Assembly: GCF_002797675.1 (NCBI RefSeq)
Contig: NZ_PGEX01000001.1
Location: 2,046,001-2,110,000, forward strand
DNA length: 64,000 nucleotides
Source: Hallerella succinigenes
GTDB lineage: Bacteria; Fibrobacterota; Fibrobacteria; Fibrobacterales; Fibrobacteraceae
Reading direction: 5' to 3'
This document shows, piece after piece, positions 1 to 7,980 of the stretch. The translations under genes were made by a program, and so were the position numbers. A model generated the notes under the pieces. That model ran no database searches, was not told the DNA's origin, and saw only the letters and a program-made list of their open reading frames with translations. Every line of letters starts with the position of its first letter. The stretch's first letter is position 1.

Positions 1-174
1 AAGGGCGGAGAAAACGTAGCTTCGGCTAGTTTCAAGCGATTCATTAGGGAAAAAAATCCAACTCGTGCATTTCGTTTTTCGCAGCTGCCGTACAAGGTGC
101 AAGACATCATGACCAACATTCCGCTGTACCTTGCAGACAGGGCCGTGCTGCTAAGCGCAGAGGACAGCCATTGA
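1..174 (+). CDS. C-terminal fragment of an unknown protein, cut by window edge
   Basis: An open frame enters from the left edge and runs 57 codons to TGA at 172-174. The tail contains FKRFIREKNP and LYLADRAVLLSAED. I do not recognise the family. It lies upstream of cas1 on the same strand, but about 1.3 kb of broken genes separates them, so a cas9 C-terminus is only one untested possibility. Confidence 0.4.
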   Translation, partial: KGGENVASASFKRFIREKNPTRAFRFSQLPYKVQDIMTNIPLYLADRAVLLSAEDSH

Positions 175-183
175 CATATCGCT

Positions 184-508
184 GATCCAAACCCTAATTG
201 TCATTCTATTTCAGAAACTGATTTTCGAACTCATGCTAGAAATGCAATAGAAAGTACAAAAGAACATTGGGATCATCTATAAGTTTAGAACAAATTAACA
301 AGAATATTATCGATCCAGTCAAATTTGCATTTGACAAAGCGCTGTATGGACTTTCTTGCCTTTATTGATATTTTGCGAAATAACCGAACCACTCAAAAGT
401 ATTTTTGAAATATCCAAAGAGGGTATTTTTTACAGATTGAAAAGTTTGAAATTCTATGTGACGCAAAAAGAATTCAATGAAAAACATTCGCAAATGTCTT
501 TGTTTTAA
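184..508 (+). pseudogene. Decayed gene fragments
   Basis: Three short open stretches follow each other in different frames: 184-282 (ends KEHWDHL), 279-368 (contains EQINKNIIDPVKFAFDKALYG) and about 369-508 (contains FEISKEGIFYRLKSLKF). The last resembles the C-terminal helix region of ImmA/IrrE-type proteins. The rapid frame changes and stops suggest one or more genes that have decayed. The identity of each piece is inference. Confidence 0.35.
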
Positions 509-521
509 ATTGGGGTGCAAG

Positions 522-947
522 ATGGACGCAAAAACAAGATACACAAAATTGGTGGAAGATGTCAAAAATGAAATTGCCAAGGATAGGGCAAAATTCGACC
601 GCATTAAGGAACGAAATCGGCATCAGGAATAATACAAGGAACTTTGGGAAAAGGTAAATATTGACGAAGTGGTTGAGAAATTTGCTCCCAATTCGGAACC
701 CGTTATCAACGACAATGGTAAAATAATCTTTAGGACGCCTGGCAGCAACATTCAGGTAGTTTGCGAAGCGACCATCGGATCTCTTCGTATTCAGGATTTG
801 AATATAAAAAGTCGAAGAAAATCTTATCTTGATCTTGATGGGAAACGCCCTCTCAATATCGTAGAAAATGGCAAAATACGTGGTCGAACTAACAAAGAAT
901 ATGAACTTGCAACTCATTTTAGAATCAAAAAGCTGAAGGAACTTTAA
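522..947 (+). pseudogene. Small gene interrupted by one in-frame TAA
   Basis: A frame begins at ATG 522 (MDAKTRYTKLVEDVKNEIA...), meets TAA at 630-632, and continues in the same frame to 947 (YKELWEKVNIDEVVEKFAPN... to RIKKLKEL). Without the stop it would be a 141-residue protein. The second half could restart only at an internal GTG at 669. The C-terminal part (GKIIFRTPGSNIQVVCEATI, then ATHFRIKKL) looks like a compact polymorphic-toxin tip, which would fit the neighbouring acidic protein being its immunity partner. That pairing is inference. Confidence 0.5.
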
Positions 948-961
948 CCAAGGAGTAAGCT

Positions 962-1327
962 ATGAACGAAATGGAAGATACGACCGTATTGTATATGGAA
1001 ATAGCAAAAGATGCCATTGGGCAAGAATACCTCGATTCAGGAGCCGATGTAGAAGCTGAGGAGGAAACTGAACATTACGCTACAATGACTTTGTCTGCCA
1101 AGGAATATTATTCTATCGATGAACTTCTTCTTTCCATGATAAAGCCCTGTGATGTTTTCATAGATGCAGGAGAATCGTCTACCATGGAGGCGAGGCGTGT
1201 TCAAAAGGCAAAGGAAATGACCATCGCTTTTGCAAAAAATCATCCCGAAACCAAAACGGCTTGTGATAAAATGATAAAGATGTTTGATATTGCGCTGAAG
1301 TATAATCGTGATATTGATTTCGCCTAG
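962..1327 (+). CDS. Small acidic protein, immunity-like
   Basis: A 121-residue ORF starts at ATG 962 behind the AAGGAG at 949-954. It is rich in Glu and Asp, especially residues 21-36 (LDSGADVEAEEETEHY), and has no membrane segment or known motif. It follows the interrupted toxin-like gene by 14 bp in the same direction, the usual place for an immunity protein. I do not recognise the family, and the function is inferred only from position and acidity. Confidence 0.55.
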   Translation: MNEMEDTTVLYMEIAKDAIGQEYLDSGADVEAEEETEHYATMTLSAKEYYSIDELLLSMIKPCDVFIDAGESSTMEARRVQKAKEMTIAFAKNHPETKTACDKMIKMFDIALKYNRDIDFA

Positions 1328-1337
1328 GAAGGTATCC

Positions 1338-1430
1338 ATGAAGCTGGATAAATATACCCTTGTTGCAGATTTGGAAAATTTTCTGACAAAATATTCTGGG
1401 TTTGTAATTTGTCAACTTCATGCTCCTTAA
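1338..1430 (+). CDS. 30-residue ORF, probably a truncated gene start
   Basis: ATG at 1338 follows an AAGG box and opens MKLDKYTLVADLENFLTKYS, then stops at TAA 1428-1430, 30 bp before cas1. Its N-terminus looks like the start of a longer gene whose remainder was replaced. It may be a chance short ORF. Confidence 0.3.
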   Translation: MKLDKYTLVADLENFLTKYSGFVICQLHAP

Positions 1431-1460
1431 TACACAAATACACACAACAAAAGGAGAAAC

Positions 1461-2357
1461 ATGCCCAAACAGACTCTCGTATTCGAAAGCCCCGTCCAGC
1501 TTTCGGTGCAAAATTTCATGCTCAAAATCGCCTACAAGGACGATCCCAACAACGTCACCCTCAGAGCTATCGAGGATATCGCCATCATCCTCATCGACAA
1601 TCATTCGGCATCGCTCACCACGCCGCTCATCGGCAAACTGGCAGAGCAGAATGTCGCCGTCGTATTCTGCAACGAAAAGCATATGCCGTCATCCATGCTC
1701 ATGAACCTGGACGCAAACACCCTGCAAGAGAAATACTTCCGCCTGCAACTGGACGCACCCCTACCGCTAAAAAAGCAGATGTGGAAAAATGTCGTGGAGG
1801 CAAAAATCAAGAACCAGGCGCTGCACCTAAAGTCCCTTGGCAAAAAACACGACAAGCTCCTGAAATACGCCACTGGAGTCCTTAGCGGGGACTCCAGCAA
1901 CCGTGAAGGACTTGCCGCGCAATGCTACTGGAGGGAACTTTTCGGCAAAGAGTTCATCCGCGACAGGTTCGGCGAGCATCCCAACGACTTTTTGAATTAC
2001 GGCTACACGCTCCTGCGAGCCGCAACGGCACGCGCCCTAATGGCAAGTGGGCTACTGCCCTCCCTCGGCATTTTCCACCGGAACTATTACGACGCATTCC
2101 CACTGGCAGACGACATTATGGAGCCCTACCGCCCCTTCATCGATCAGATTGCGTACAAATTACACGCGACCAAAAAGAAAAAGTTGGACAAGGAAGTCAA
2201 GGCATCTTTTCTGGAGCTGTTCTACACCAACATTCCCTTCGGGGAACAGATGGTGCAGCTCGGAACATGCCTCACTTACACCACCGCCTCCGTCGCTAAA
2301 TTTTTTATGGGCGAAACAAAGAACATCGCCTATCCGAGGGTGTCATGTGGGTCGTAG
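1461..2357 (+). CDS. cas1: CRISPR-associated endonuclease Cas1, type II style
   Basis: A 298-residue protein of normal length for type II Cas1, with an AAGGAG box just before ATG 1461. Cas1 is the integrase that joins DNA ends to the repeat next to the leader, working as (Cas1)4-(Cas2)2. The metal-binding residues typical of the family appear intact: Glu149 in REGLAAQCYW, His206 in GIFHRNYYDAF, and the acidic group in PLADDIMEPYRPFID (Asp217, Asp218, Glu221). It overlaps cas2 by 13 bp. No cas9, csn2 or other effector lies in the window. The next thing downstream of cas2 is an array of CRISPR-like repeats flanking whole genes rather than short spacers. Confidence 0.95.
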   Translation: MPKQTLVFESPVQLSVQNFMLKIAYKDDPNNVTLRAIEDIAIILIDNHSASLTTPLIGKLAEQNVAVVFCNEKHMPSSMLMNLDANTLQEKYFRLQLDAPLPLKKQMWKNVVEAKIKNQALHLKSLGKKHDKLLKYATGVLSGDSSNREGLAAQCYWRELFGKEFIRDRFGEHPNDFLNYGYTLLRAATARALMASGLLPSLGIFHRNYYDAFPLADDIMEPYRPFIDQIAYKLHATKKKKLDKEVKASFLELFYTNIPFGEQMVQLGTCLTYTTASVAKFFMGETKNIAYPRVSCGS

Positions 2358-2656
2358 CGATTTTTGATTTTCCAAGGCACTGCAAAAGTGGGCGCCAAAA
2401 CATGAATCGGTTTGTGGTCGCACTTGAAAAGGAGGGATTCAGCAGAGTCCAGCGTGGAATGTACGTCCGCTATTGCTCCACTGCGGACAACGGCAGGACG
2501 CACCGACGACGAATCGCCAATTTAATCGAACCCCGCTCCACGGTCTGCCTACTGAGCGTCACTGACAGGGAATTCCTGGAAATCTACAGCCATTTCGGCA
2601 GCACCAGGGCTCCGAAAAAATGGCCCAAAAGTCAAGATTCCATCCAATTTTTCTGA
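2345..2656 (+). CDS. cas2: CRISPR-associated protein Cas2, type II style
   Basis: A 103-residue protein starting MWVVAIFDFP, with the conserved Asp8 of the ferredoxin-like fold and the block RVQRGMYVRYC. It overlaps the end of cas1, so the two are co-translated. Cas2 is the dimeric scaffold between two Cas1 dimers and sets the length of captured prespacers in normal CRISPR systems. The C-terminus (APKKWPKSQDSIQFF) ends like type II-C Cas2 proteins, which often close with a hydrophobic -LF/-FF. The first array repeat begins 59 bp after the stop codon. Confidence 0.93.
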   Translation: MWVVAIFDFPRHCKSGRQNMNRFVVALEKEGFSRVQRGMYVRYCSTADNGRTHRRRIANLIEPRSTVCLLSVTDREFLEIYSHFGSTRAPKKWPKSQDSIQFF

Positions 2657-2715
2657 TTTTTTTCAACGTCAAACCGCTGGTGAACCCGCATAAAATAAGG
2701 TATATTCAAAAGTAG
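2657..2715 (+). promoter_or_regulatory. Array leader with -10-like box
   Basis: A 59-bp AT-rich stretch between cas2 and repeat R1. A TATATT box at 2701-2706 would place a transcription start at or just before R1. No good -35 box is visible. Position and base composition match a CRISPR leader. No test of leader function is possible from sequence alone. Confidence 0.5.
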
Positions 2716-2750
2716 GTCTTATAAGGGCTCTTTACGAGATGAGGTAAAAC
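2716..2750 (+). repeat. Array repeat R1 (leader-proximal, consensus)
   Basis: Perfect 35-bp consensus. It opens cassette C1 (950 bp), which holds a toxin-like gene tail and two minus-strand genes. Confidence 0.95.
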
Positions 2751-2751
2751 T

Positions 2752-2958
2752 TTGGGTTATGGGCACAGCAAATCGTATTGGAATTCAAAAACCATTGGCG
2801 CGGAAAGCTTTACACATTTTGGTACTTTGATTGAAAGCGAATTTGGACGAAAATTTTTACAAACGTATTTGTCTGGACCGTTAAAGGAATGGGAGGACAT
2901 GATAAAGCTTGGTGCGGACAAGGCTCCCGATGTTGATGAATCACTTAAAAAACATTAA
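2752..2958 (+). CDS. C1: C-terminal fragment of a phage minor-head/toxin-like protein
   Basis: The frame opens directly at the R1 boundary and runs 68 codons to TAA. There is no natural start except a TTG at 2752 placed behind the GAGGT at the end of the repeat. HSKSYWNSKTIGAESFTHFG followed by LKEWEDMIKLG resembles the C-terminus of phage minor head proteins that carry metallopeptidase-like tips. The 5' part of the gene was not captured. It converges on the minus-strand gene that ends 5 bp later, the usual toxin/immunity layout of this array. Confidence 0.6.
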   Translation: MGYGHSKSYWNSKTIGAESFTHFGTLIESEFGRKFLQTYLSGPLKEWEDMIKLGADKAPDVDESLKKH

Positions 2959-2962
2959 ATGG

Positions 2963-3181
2963 CTACAATAAAACATCCGGCGGCAAATCGAGTTTTTCGA
3001 ATGCGGTTTTGAATTTTTCGAACCCCTCTTTGGCCAGTTGGAATAGCTCATTCTCACTAATCCCCTTTTTTAAAACGAGGGTGTCTTTGTTGCCGGGATA
3101 ATCAAGGCATAGACGTCCCGTAGGTTCTAATGTAAAAACTTGCGCTTTTTCCTTTTCAAAGTAGTTTCCAAAGAAAACCAT
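2963..3181 (-). CDS. C1: small immunity-like protein
   Basis: A 72-residue ORF beginning MVFFGNYFEKEKAQVFTLEP. I chose ATG 3181 because GGAGG lies six bases upstream, in the same CGGAGGTTGATT context that precedes small genes in cassettes C5, C9 and C14. It is complete and converges with the truncated toxin-like tail. The family is not recognised, and an immunity role is inferred from its pairing. Confidence 0.6.
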   Translation of the reverse strand: MVFFGNYFEKEKAQVFTLEPTGRLCLDYPGNKDTLVLKKGISENELFQLAKEGFEKFKTAFEKLDLPPDVLL

Positions 3182-3322
3182 AATCAACCTCCGTTTTCCA
3201 TAAAATACCATTTTTCCTCCTAGCCGTGGTCGCCCGCCGGGCGACATTTCGCATTTTCATCCACAGACCAGCCTCTCTGCATTTTCGAGAGACTGCATGA
3301 ACAGGCTCGCATATTACAAAAT

Positions 3323-3700
3323 TTAAGGCAATTCGAGTGTAAGAACCTTTTTTACTTCTCCGTTCTCATTCATATTTTGAACGGTGAATTTGCCAAGCCC
3401 AATCAGGTCCATCCCGATTAGAACGAAATCATCTGGAAGAGGTGGAGAAGTCACTGCGATTTTTTGAAACCGAATGTTTCCAATCGCAATATCTACAATA
3501 TGCTTGTTTGATGCTGTCGATCCGTTTGCCGTATGGTTTGTCGTTGTTCCTACGGCGGACAAGTTCAACGTTTTAGCTATAGTTGGCGAAATGCACGAAA
3601 GCGTTGCCCCGGTGTCCCAAATGGCTTTTGCGTGGCAGCTATTGCCTGTCAGCGGGTCGTACACCAAACACGGCGAGCAAAGCAGGTTCGTATCAAGATT
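3323..3700 (-). CDS. C1: retropepsin-like aspartyl protease domain, 5' end cut by R2
   Basis: The frame runs from the R2 boundary to 3323. The first plausible starts are TTG or GTG (GTG at 3667 gives 114 residues). IWDTGATLSCIS matches the catalytic D-T/S-G loop of retropepsin-like proteases, and the later GMDLIGLGKF matches the family's second conserved strand-helix. Small bacterial relatives act as single-domain proteases with unknown targets. Because the frame is open into the repeat, the native start was probably lost at capture. It lies downstream of no visible promoter in this cassette. Confidence 0.65.
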   Translation of the reverse strand, partial: NLDTNLLCSPCLVYDPLTGNSCHAKAIWDTGATLSCISPTIAKTLNLSAVGTTTNHTANGSTASNKHIVDIAIGNIRFQKIAVTSPPLPDDFVLIGMDLIGLGKFTVQNMNENGEVKKVLTLELP

Positions 3701-3735
3701 GTCTTATAAGGGCTCTTTACGAGATGAGGTAAAAC
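3701..3735 (+). repeat. Array repeat R2 (consensus)
   Basis: Perfect consensus. It opens C2, the shortest cassette at 188 bp. Confidence 0.95.
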
Positions 3736-3833
3736 TTATAGCAAAAAACGGCCGAAAAACGCAAAAACACTTGACAATGTTTTTTTTTTTTTGTTTACAT
3801 TTGTGTAAAAAATCTTAAAAATGGAGCTCTCAA

Positions 3834-3932
3834 ATGAAACGCAATGCGTCAAAACGATTAGTTGCTGGTGTTTGTTCTGGAATTGCAGGGAAAAAAACAC
3901 TTTTTTTATGGGTGCTTCGTGTTGTCTTATAA
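3834..3932 (+). pseudogene. C2: truncated PspC-domain gene ending inside R3
   Basis: ATG 3834 with GGAG seven bases upstream encodes MKRNASKRLVAGVCSGIAGK, the start of a PspC-domain small membrane protein. The gene is cut at the R3 boundary, and the repeat supplies the stop (GTC TTA TAA), giving 32 residues. PspC domains normally continue for another 30-60 residues with a membrane helix, which is missing here. This is a clear case of a cassette edge falling inside a gene. Confidence 0.65.
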
Positions 3933-3958
3933 GGGCTCTTTACGAGATGAGGTAAAAC
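3924..3958 (+). repeat. Array repeat R3 (consensus)
   Basis: Perfect consensus. It opens C3, the largest cassette (3678 bp), carrying tet(O) and tet(40). Confidence 0.95.
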
Positions 3959-4063
3959 TTTAATATGGGGCTTAGTTTTTTGTACCCAGTTTAAGAATAC
4001 TTTTATCATGTAATTTTATATGCCCGAAAACATATAAGTGTTTTGGGGCTATTGGAGTTATTT

Positions 4064-4093
4064 ACCCAGTGATAGGAGTATTTATCACTTGGT
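4064..4093 (+). promoter_or_regulatory. C3: inverted repeat in the tet(O) leader
   Basis: ACCCAGTGATA pairs with TATCACTTGGT with one mismatch across an 8-base loop, 43 bp before the tet(O) start. Ribosome-protection tet genes commonly carry leader hairpins thought to attenuate transcription. Upstream, TTGTAC and TATCAT 18 bp apart could be the promoter. The cassette therefore seems to bring its own native control region. Confidence 0.5.
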
Positions 4094-4135
4094 ATTTTTA
4101 TGCCCTTTTTTGGGTGTTGATAGGATGAAAATCAC

Positions 4136-6055
4136 ATGAAAATAATTAACTTAGGCATTCTGGCTCACGTTGACGCAGGAAAGACAACATTAACGGAAAG
4201 TTTATTGTATACCAGTGGTGCAATTGCAGAACTAGGGAGCGTAGATGAAGGCACAACAAGGACAGATACAATGAATTTGGAGCGTCAAAGGGGAATCACT
4301 ATCCAGACAGCAGTGACATCTTTTCAGTGGGAGGATGTAAAAGTCAACATTATAGATACGCCAGGCCATATGGATTTTTTGGCGGAAGTATACCGTTCTT
4401 TATCCGTATTAGACGGAGCAGTATTATTAGTTTCTGCAAAGGATGGCATACAGGCACAGACCCGTATACTGTTTCATGCACTACAGATAATGAAGATTCC
4501 GACAATTTTTTTCATCAATAAAATTGACCAAGAGGGGATTGATTTGCCAATGGTATATCGGGAAATGAAAGCAAAGCTTTCTTCGGAAATTATAGTGAAG
4601 CAAAAGGTTGGGCAGCATCCCCATATAAATGTAACGGACAATGACGATATGGAACAGTGGGATGCGGTAATTATGGGAAACGATGAACTATTAGAGAAAT
4701 ATATGTCAGGGAAACCGTTTAAAATGTCAGAACTGGAACAGGAAGAAAACAGGAGATTCCAAAACGGAACGTTATTTCCCGTTTATCACGGAAGCGCTAA
4801 AAACAATCTGGGGATTCGGCAGCTTATAGAAGTAATTGCCAGTAAATTTTATTCATCAACGCCTGAAGGTCAATCTGAACTATGCGGGCAGGTTTTTAAG
4901 ATTGAATATTCAGAGAAAAGGCGGCGTTTTGTTTATGTGCGTATATATAGCGGAACATTGCATTTGAGGGATGTTATTAGAATATCTGAAAAAGAGAAAA
5001 TAAAAATCACAGAGATGTATGTTCCGACAAACGGTGAATTATATTCATCCGATACAGCCTGCTCTGGTGATATTGTAATTTTACCAAATGATGTTTTGCA
5101 GCTAAACAGTATTTTGGGGAACGAAATACTGTTGCCGCAGAGAAAATTTATTGAAAATCCTCTCCCTATGCTCCAAACAACGATTGCAGTAAAGAAACCT
5201 GAACAGCGGGAAATATTGCTTGGGGCACTTACAGAAATTTCAGATGGCGACCCTCTTTTAAAATATTATGTGGATACTACAACGCATGAGATTATACTTT
5301 CTTTTTTGGGGAATTTGCAGATGGAAGTCATTTGTGCCATCCTTGAGGAAAAATATCATGTGGAGGCAGAAATAAAAGAGCCTACTGTTATATATATGGA
5401 AAGACCGCTTAGAAAAGCAGAATATACCATCCACATAGAAGTCCCGCCAAATCCTTTCTGGGCTTCTGTCGGGTTGTCCATAGAGCCGCTCCCTATTGGA
5501 AGCGGAGTGCAGTATGAAAGCAGAGTTTCACTTGGATATTTAAATCAATCGTTCCAAAATGCGGTTATGGAGGGGGTTCTTTATGGCTGCGAGCAGGGGC
5601 TGTATGGATGGAAAGTGACAGACTGTAAAATCTGTTTTGAATATGGATTGTATTATAGTCCTGTAAGTACCCCCGCAGACTTTCGGCTGCTTTCCCCTAT
5701 CGTATTGGAGCAGGCTTTAAAAAAAGCAGGGACAGAACTATTAGAGCCATATCTCCACTTTGAAATTTATGCACCGCAGGAATATCTCTCACGGGCGTAT
5801 CATGATGCTCCAAGGTATTGTGCAGATATTGTAAGTACTCAGATAAAGAATGACGAGGTCATTCTGAAAGGAGAAATCCCTGCTAGATGTATTCAAGAAT
5901 ACAGGAACGATTTAACTTATTTCACAAATGGGCAGGGAGTCTGCTTGACAGAGTTAAAAGGATACCAGCCAGCTATTGGTAAATTTATTTGCCAACCCCG
6001 CCGCCCGAATAGCCGTATAGATAAGGTTCGGCATATGTTCCACAAGTTAGCTTAA
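4136..6055 (+). CDS. tet(O): C3: tetracycline resistance ribosomal protection protein Tet(O)
   Basis: A 639-residue EF-G-like GTPase, the exact usual length of Tet(O). It removes tetracycline from the ribosome using GTP. The N-terminus [20 protein letters not shown] holds the G1 loop, followed by DTPGH (G3) and NKID (G4). The C-terminus ends [13 protein letters not shown]. From memory the protein is almost identical to Tet(O) of Campylobacter, Streptococcus and gut Clostridia. Its AT-rich codon use differs from the surrounding chromosome, which points to recent transfer. It is the first gene of a two-gene unit with tet(40), 50 bp downstream. Both sit inside one repeat-bounded cassette, third from the leader. 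Confidence 0.95.
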   Translation: MKIINLGILAHVDAGKTTLTESLLYTSGAIAELGSVDEGTTRTDTMNLERQRGITIQTAVTSFQWEDVKVNIIDTPGHMDFLAEVYRSLSVLDGAVLLVSAKDGIQAQTRILFHALQIMKIPTIFFINKIDQEGIDLPMVYREMKAKLSSEIIVKQKVGQHPHINVTDNDDMEQWDAVIMGNDELLEKYMSGKPFKMSELEQEENRRFQNGTLFPVYHGSAKNNLGIRQLIEVIASKFYSSTPEGQSELCGQVFKIEYSEKRRRFVYVRIYSGTLHLRDVIRISEKEKIKITEMYVPTNGELYSSDTACSGDIVILPNDVLQLNSILGNEILLPQRKFIENPLPMLQTTIAVKKPEQREILLGALTEISDGDPLLKYYVDTTTHEIILSFLGNLQMEVICAILEEKYHVEAEIKEPTVIYMERPLRKAEYTIHIEVPPNPFWASVGLSIEPLPIGSGVQYESRVSLGYLNQSFQNAVMEGVLYGCEQGLYGWKVTDCKICFEYGLYYSPVSTPADFRLLSPIVLEQALKKAGTELLEPYLHFEIYAPQEYLSRAYHDAPRYCADIVSTQIKNDEVILKGEIPARCIQEYRNDLTYFTNGQGVCLTELKGYQPAIGKFICQPRRPNSRIDKVRHMFHKLA

Positions 6056-6105
6056 CAGCTTGCAAAAGTCATATAAAATGAGATTTGAAAGGAGAATGTG
6101 ACTTC

Positions 6106-7326
6106 ATGTTTGCTAAAAATTCAAAGGCATATTCTGTCTACCTGCTGATCCGATTTGTCTTTTCCCTGGCGGTTTCTATGTCCACAGTGCTTTCCATCGT
6201 GTACCACCTGGAGGTGGTGCAGCTGGATGCTTTCCAGCTTGTCCTGGTAGGGACGGTTCTGGAGACCTCCTGCTTTCTGTTCGAGATACCCACCGGTGTG
6301 GTGGCGGATTTGTATAGCCGTCGGCGCTCGGTGCTGATTGGAATGTTCCTCTACGGCCTGGGCTTTCTGATGGAGGGTGCGCTACCGTGGTTCGCGCCGG
6401 TTCTGCTGGCCCAGGTTGTCTGGGGTTGCGGTGATACCTTCATCACCGGCGCTCTGGAGGCGTGGATTGCCTCGGAGGAAGAGGACAAACCCATAGACAA
6501 GGTGTTCCTGCGGGGCAGTCAAATGGGGCAAATCGGCGGCGTTCTGGGCGTGGTGCTGGGCACACTGCTGGGAAACATAAACCTGCAAATGCCTGTCATC
6601 TTGGGGGGCAGTTTGTGCTTGTTGTTGGGGCTGGTGTTGGTTCGCATCATGCCAGAAACCAACTTCTCCCCTGCTATTGAGGAACGGCAGGGCTTGCTTA
6701 AAGACTTTGTCTGCCTGTTCAAGCTCAACCTGGGCTTTGTGAAAGGCTCACCTGTGTTGCTGGCGCTCTTAGCAATCACACTATGCGGGGGACTTGCCAG
6801 TGAAGGCTTTGACCGGCTCTCCACCGCTCATTTTCTGGATGACACGGTAATACCCGTTATCGGGCCGCTGAACAGCGTCACTTGGTTCGGTGTTATCAGT
6901 CTTATCGGCAGCGGCTTAGGTATTCTGGCTTCTCAGTTGCTCATCGCCCGCATGGAGAAAAAAGGGACTGTCAGCCGAACCAGTGTGGTCATGTCCACCA
7001 GCGCCGGGTATATCCTGTGCCTGGTTCTCTTCGCGGTGGGGCGGAGCTTTTGGTTCATGTTGTTGGTGTTCCTGCTGGCGGGGCTTATGCGCACCATCAA
7101 GGAGCCTGTGCTGGCCGCCTGGATGAACGACCATGTGGATGAGAAAATGCGCGCCACAGTCTTTTCCACCAGCGGACAGCTGGACTCTTTCGGGCAGATC
7201 ATCGGCGGGCCTATTGTGGGGCTGGTAGCCCAGCAGGTGTCCATACCCTGGGGGCTGGTCTGTACCGCTTTCCTGCTGTTGCCCGCGCTGTTCTTAGTGC
7301 CGGTGGCGGGAAAGAAGCGGGATTGA
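6106..7326 (+). CDS. tet(40): C3: tetracycline efflux MFS transporter Tet(40)
   Basis: A 406-residue major facilitator protein with about 12 hydrophobic segments that exports tetracycline in exchange for protons. ATG 6106 is chosen because AAAGGAG lies 12-18 bases upstream and the resulting length equals that of Tet(40). An earlier in-frame TTG at 6085 is less likely. GVVADLYSRRRSVLIG is the MFS loop 2-3 motif. Its GC-rich codon use contrasts with AT-rich tet(O), although the two genes travel together in gut Clostridia. That fits a mosaic block acquired as one piece. Confidence 0.92.
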   Translation: MFAKNSKAYSVYLLIRFVFSLAVSMSTVLSIVYHLEVVQLDAFQLVLVGTVLETSCFLFEIPTGVVADLYSRRRSVLIGMFLYGLGFLMEGALPWFAPVLLAQVVWGCGDTFITGALEAWIASEEEDKPIDKVFLRGSQMGQIGGVLGVVLGTLLGNINLQMPVILGGSLCLLLGLVLVRIMPETNFSPAIEERQGLLKDFVCLFKLNLGFVKGSPVLLALLAITLCGGLASEGFDRLSTAHFLDDTVIPVIGPLNSVTWFGVISLIGSGLGILASQLLIARMEKKGTVSRTSVVMSTSAGYILCLVLFAVGRSFWFMLLVFLLAGLMRTIKEPVLAAWMNDHVDEKMRATVFSTSGQLDSFGQIIGGPIVGLVAQQVSIPWGLVCTAFLLLPALFLVPVAGKKRD

Positions 7327-7347
7327 TATGGCATAGTTAAGTTTACT

Positions 7348-7375
7348 GACGAGCGGGAGATTACTTCCGCTCGTC
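7348..7375 (+). terminator. Terminator hairpin after tet(40)
   Basis: GACGAGCGG (7348-7356) pairs perfectly with CCGCTCGTC (7367-7375), followed by a T-containing tail, 22 bp after the tet(40) stop. Confidence 0.7.
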
Positions 7376-7636
7376 TTCATTTAGTAGCGCAAAATTTGAG
7401 GACTCTTTATTTCCTTATTCGGTATAGCGGAGGCGGCTGTCAATTCGACATAATTTTCTTGTGATACTTTACCGTACATGAGCATTTGTTTCGTATTTGA
7501 AAGAACAAACTCACCAAATAAAAAAAACGATATTCGGGTGGGTTATTTTGTTATACCCTAAATTACCCTCTGAGTAAGCACGACCTTAAAGACTTAAAGG
7601 AACGGTGCAACGAGCAGAGCTGGGAACAGGGCTTGC
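7376..7636. other. Tail of cassette C3, no intact gene
   Basis: After the terminator there are 261 bp without a complete ORF. An open plus-strand frame near the end (contains KDLKERCNEQSWEQGL) runs into R4, so this may be another gene cut at the cassette boundary. I do not recognise it. Confidence 0.4.
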
Positions 7637-7671
7637 GTCTTATAAGGGCTCTTTACGAGATGAGGTAAAAC
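7637..7671 (+). repeat. Array repeat R4 (consensus)
   Basis: Perfect consensus. It opens C4 (208 bp). Confidence 0.95.
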
Positions 7672-7863
7672 GCAGGTCTTTTTGAAGGTTCTAATGGTCT
7701 TGGACTTCTACAGGAAGTATGTGCAGGTTATGTTGGACATGCTATTGCAGCCAAGTTTAAGACCTACTTTGCCCAGCACGGTACCGGTCTTGATGCAAAG
7801 GCAATTATGACATCCAAGGATTTCAAGAAGGACTACGAAAAGAAGATTAAGGCTCTTTGCTAG
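7672..7863 (+). CDS. C4: C-terminal fragment of an unknown protein
   Basis: The frame starts at the R4 boundary without a start codon and runs 63 codons to TAG, covering nearly the whole cassette. It contains QEVCAGYVGHAIAAKFKTYF and ends KKDYEKKIKALC. In the repeat the same frame is closed by TAA, so translation from outside is unlikely. It is a gene tail of the same kind as in C1, C6 and C8, but without a partner gene. Confidence 0.5.
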   Translation, partial: AGLFEGSNGLGLLQEVCAGYVGHAIAAKFKTYFAQHGTGLDAKAIMTSKDFKKDYEKKIKALC

Positions 7864-7879
7864 AAGTCCAAGATTGAAG

Positions 7880-7914
7880 GTCTTATAAGGGCTCTTTACG
7901 AGATGAGGTAAAAC
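7880..7914 (+). repeat. Array repeat R5 (consensus)
   Basis: Perfect consensus. It opens C5 (312 bp), a minimal single-gene cassette. Confidence 0.95.
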
Positions 7915-7944
7915 TAACCTATATTCGGATACGGAGGTTTGATT

Positions 7945-7980
7945 GTGGCTGAACAGAATTTTCCCTGGAGGAACATATGA
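7945..7980 (+). CDS. C5: 11-residue leader ORF coupled to the next gene
   Basis: GTG 7945, behind CGGAGGTTTGATT, encodes MAEQNFPWRNI and stops in an ATGA overlap with the next start. The same leader is repeated in C9 at 10989-11024, and its first four residues match the start of the 89-residue proteins of C8, C14 and C19. It may couple translation, or it may be what is left of a replaced longer gene. Confidence 0.5.
   Translation: MAEQNFPWRNI

Noticed and set aside
1-1460. tracrRNA with an anti-repeat to the array repeat
   Set aside because: Scanning both strands upstream of cas1 by eye, I found no stretch complementary to the repeat.
2716-2750. Peptide SYKGSLRDEVK (plus strand) and its minus-strand counterparts as a protein domain shared by many ORFs
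   Set aside because: It is simply the translation of the repeat in an open frame and appears wherever an ORF reads through a repeat.
3834-4130. PspC gene continuing on the other side of R3
   Set aside because: A hydrophobic frame exists before tet(O), but it belongs to the tet leader region and is not in frame with the C2 fragment after removal of one repeat.
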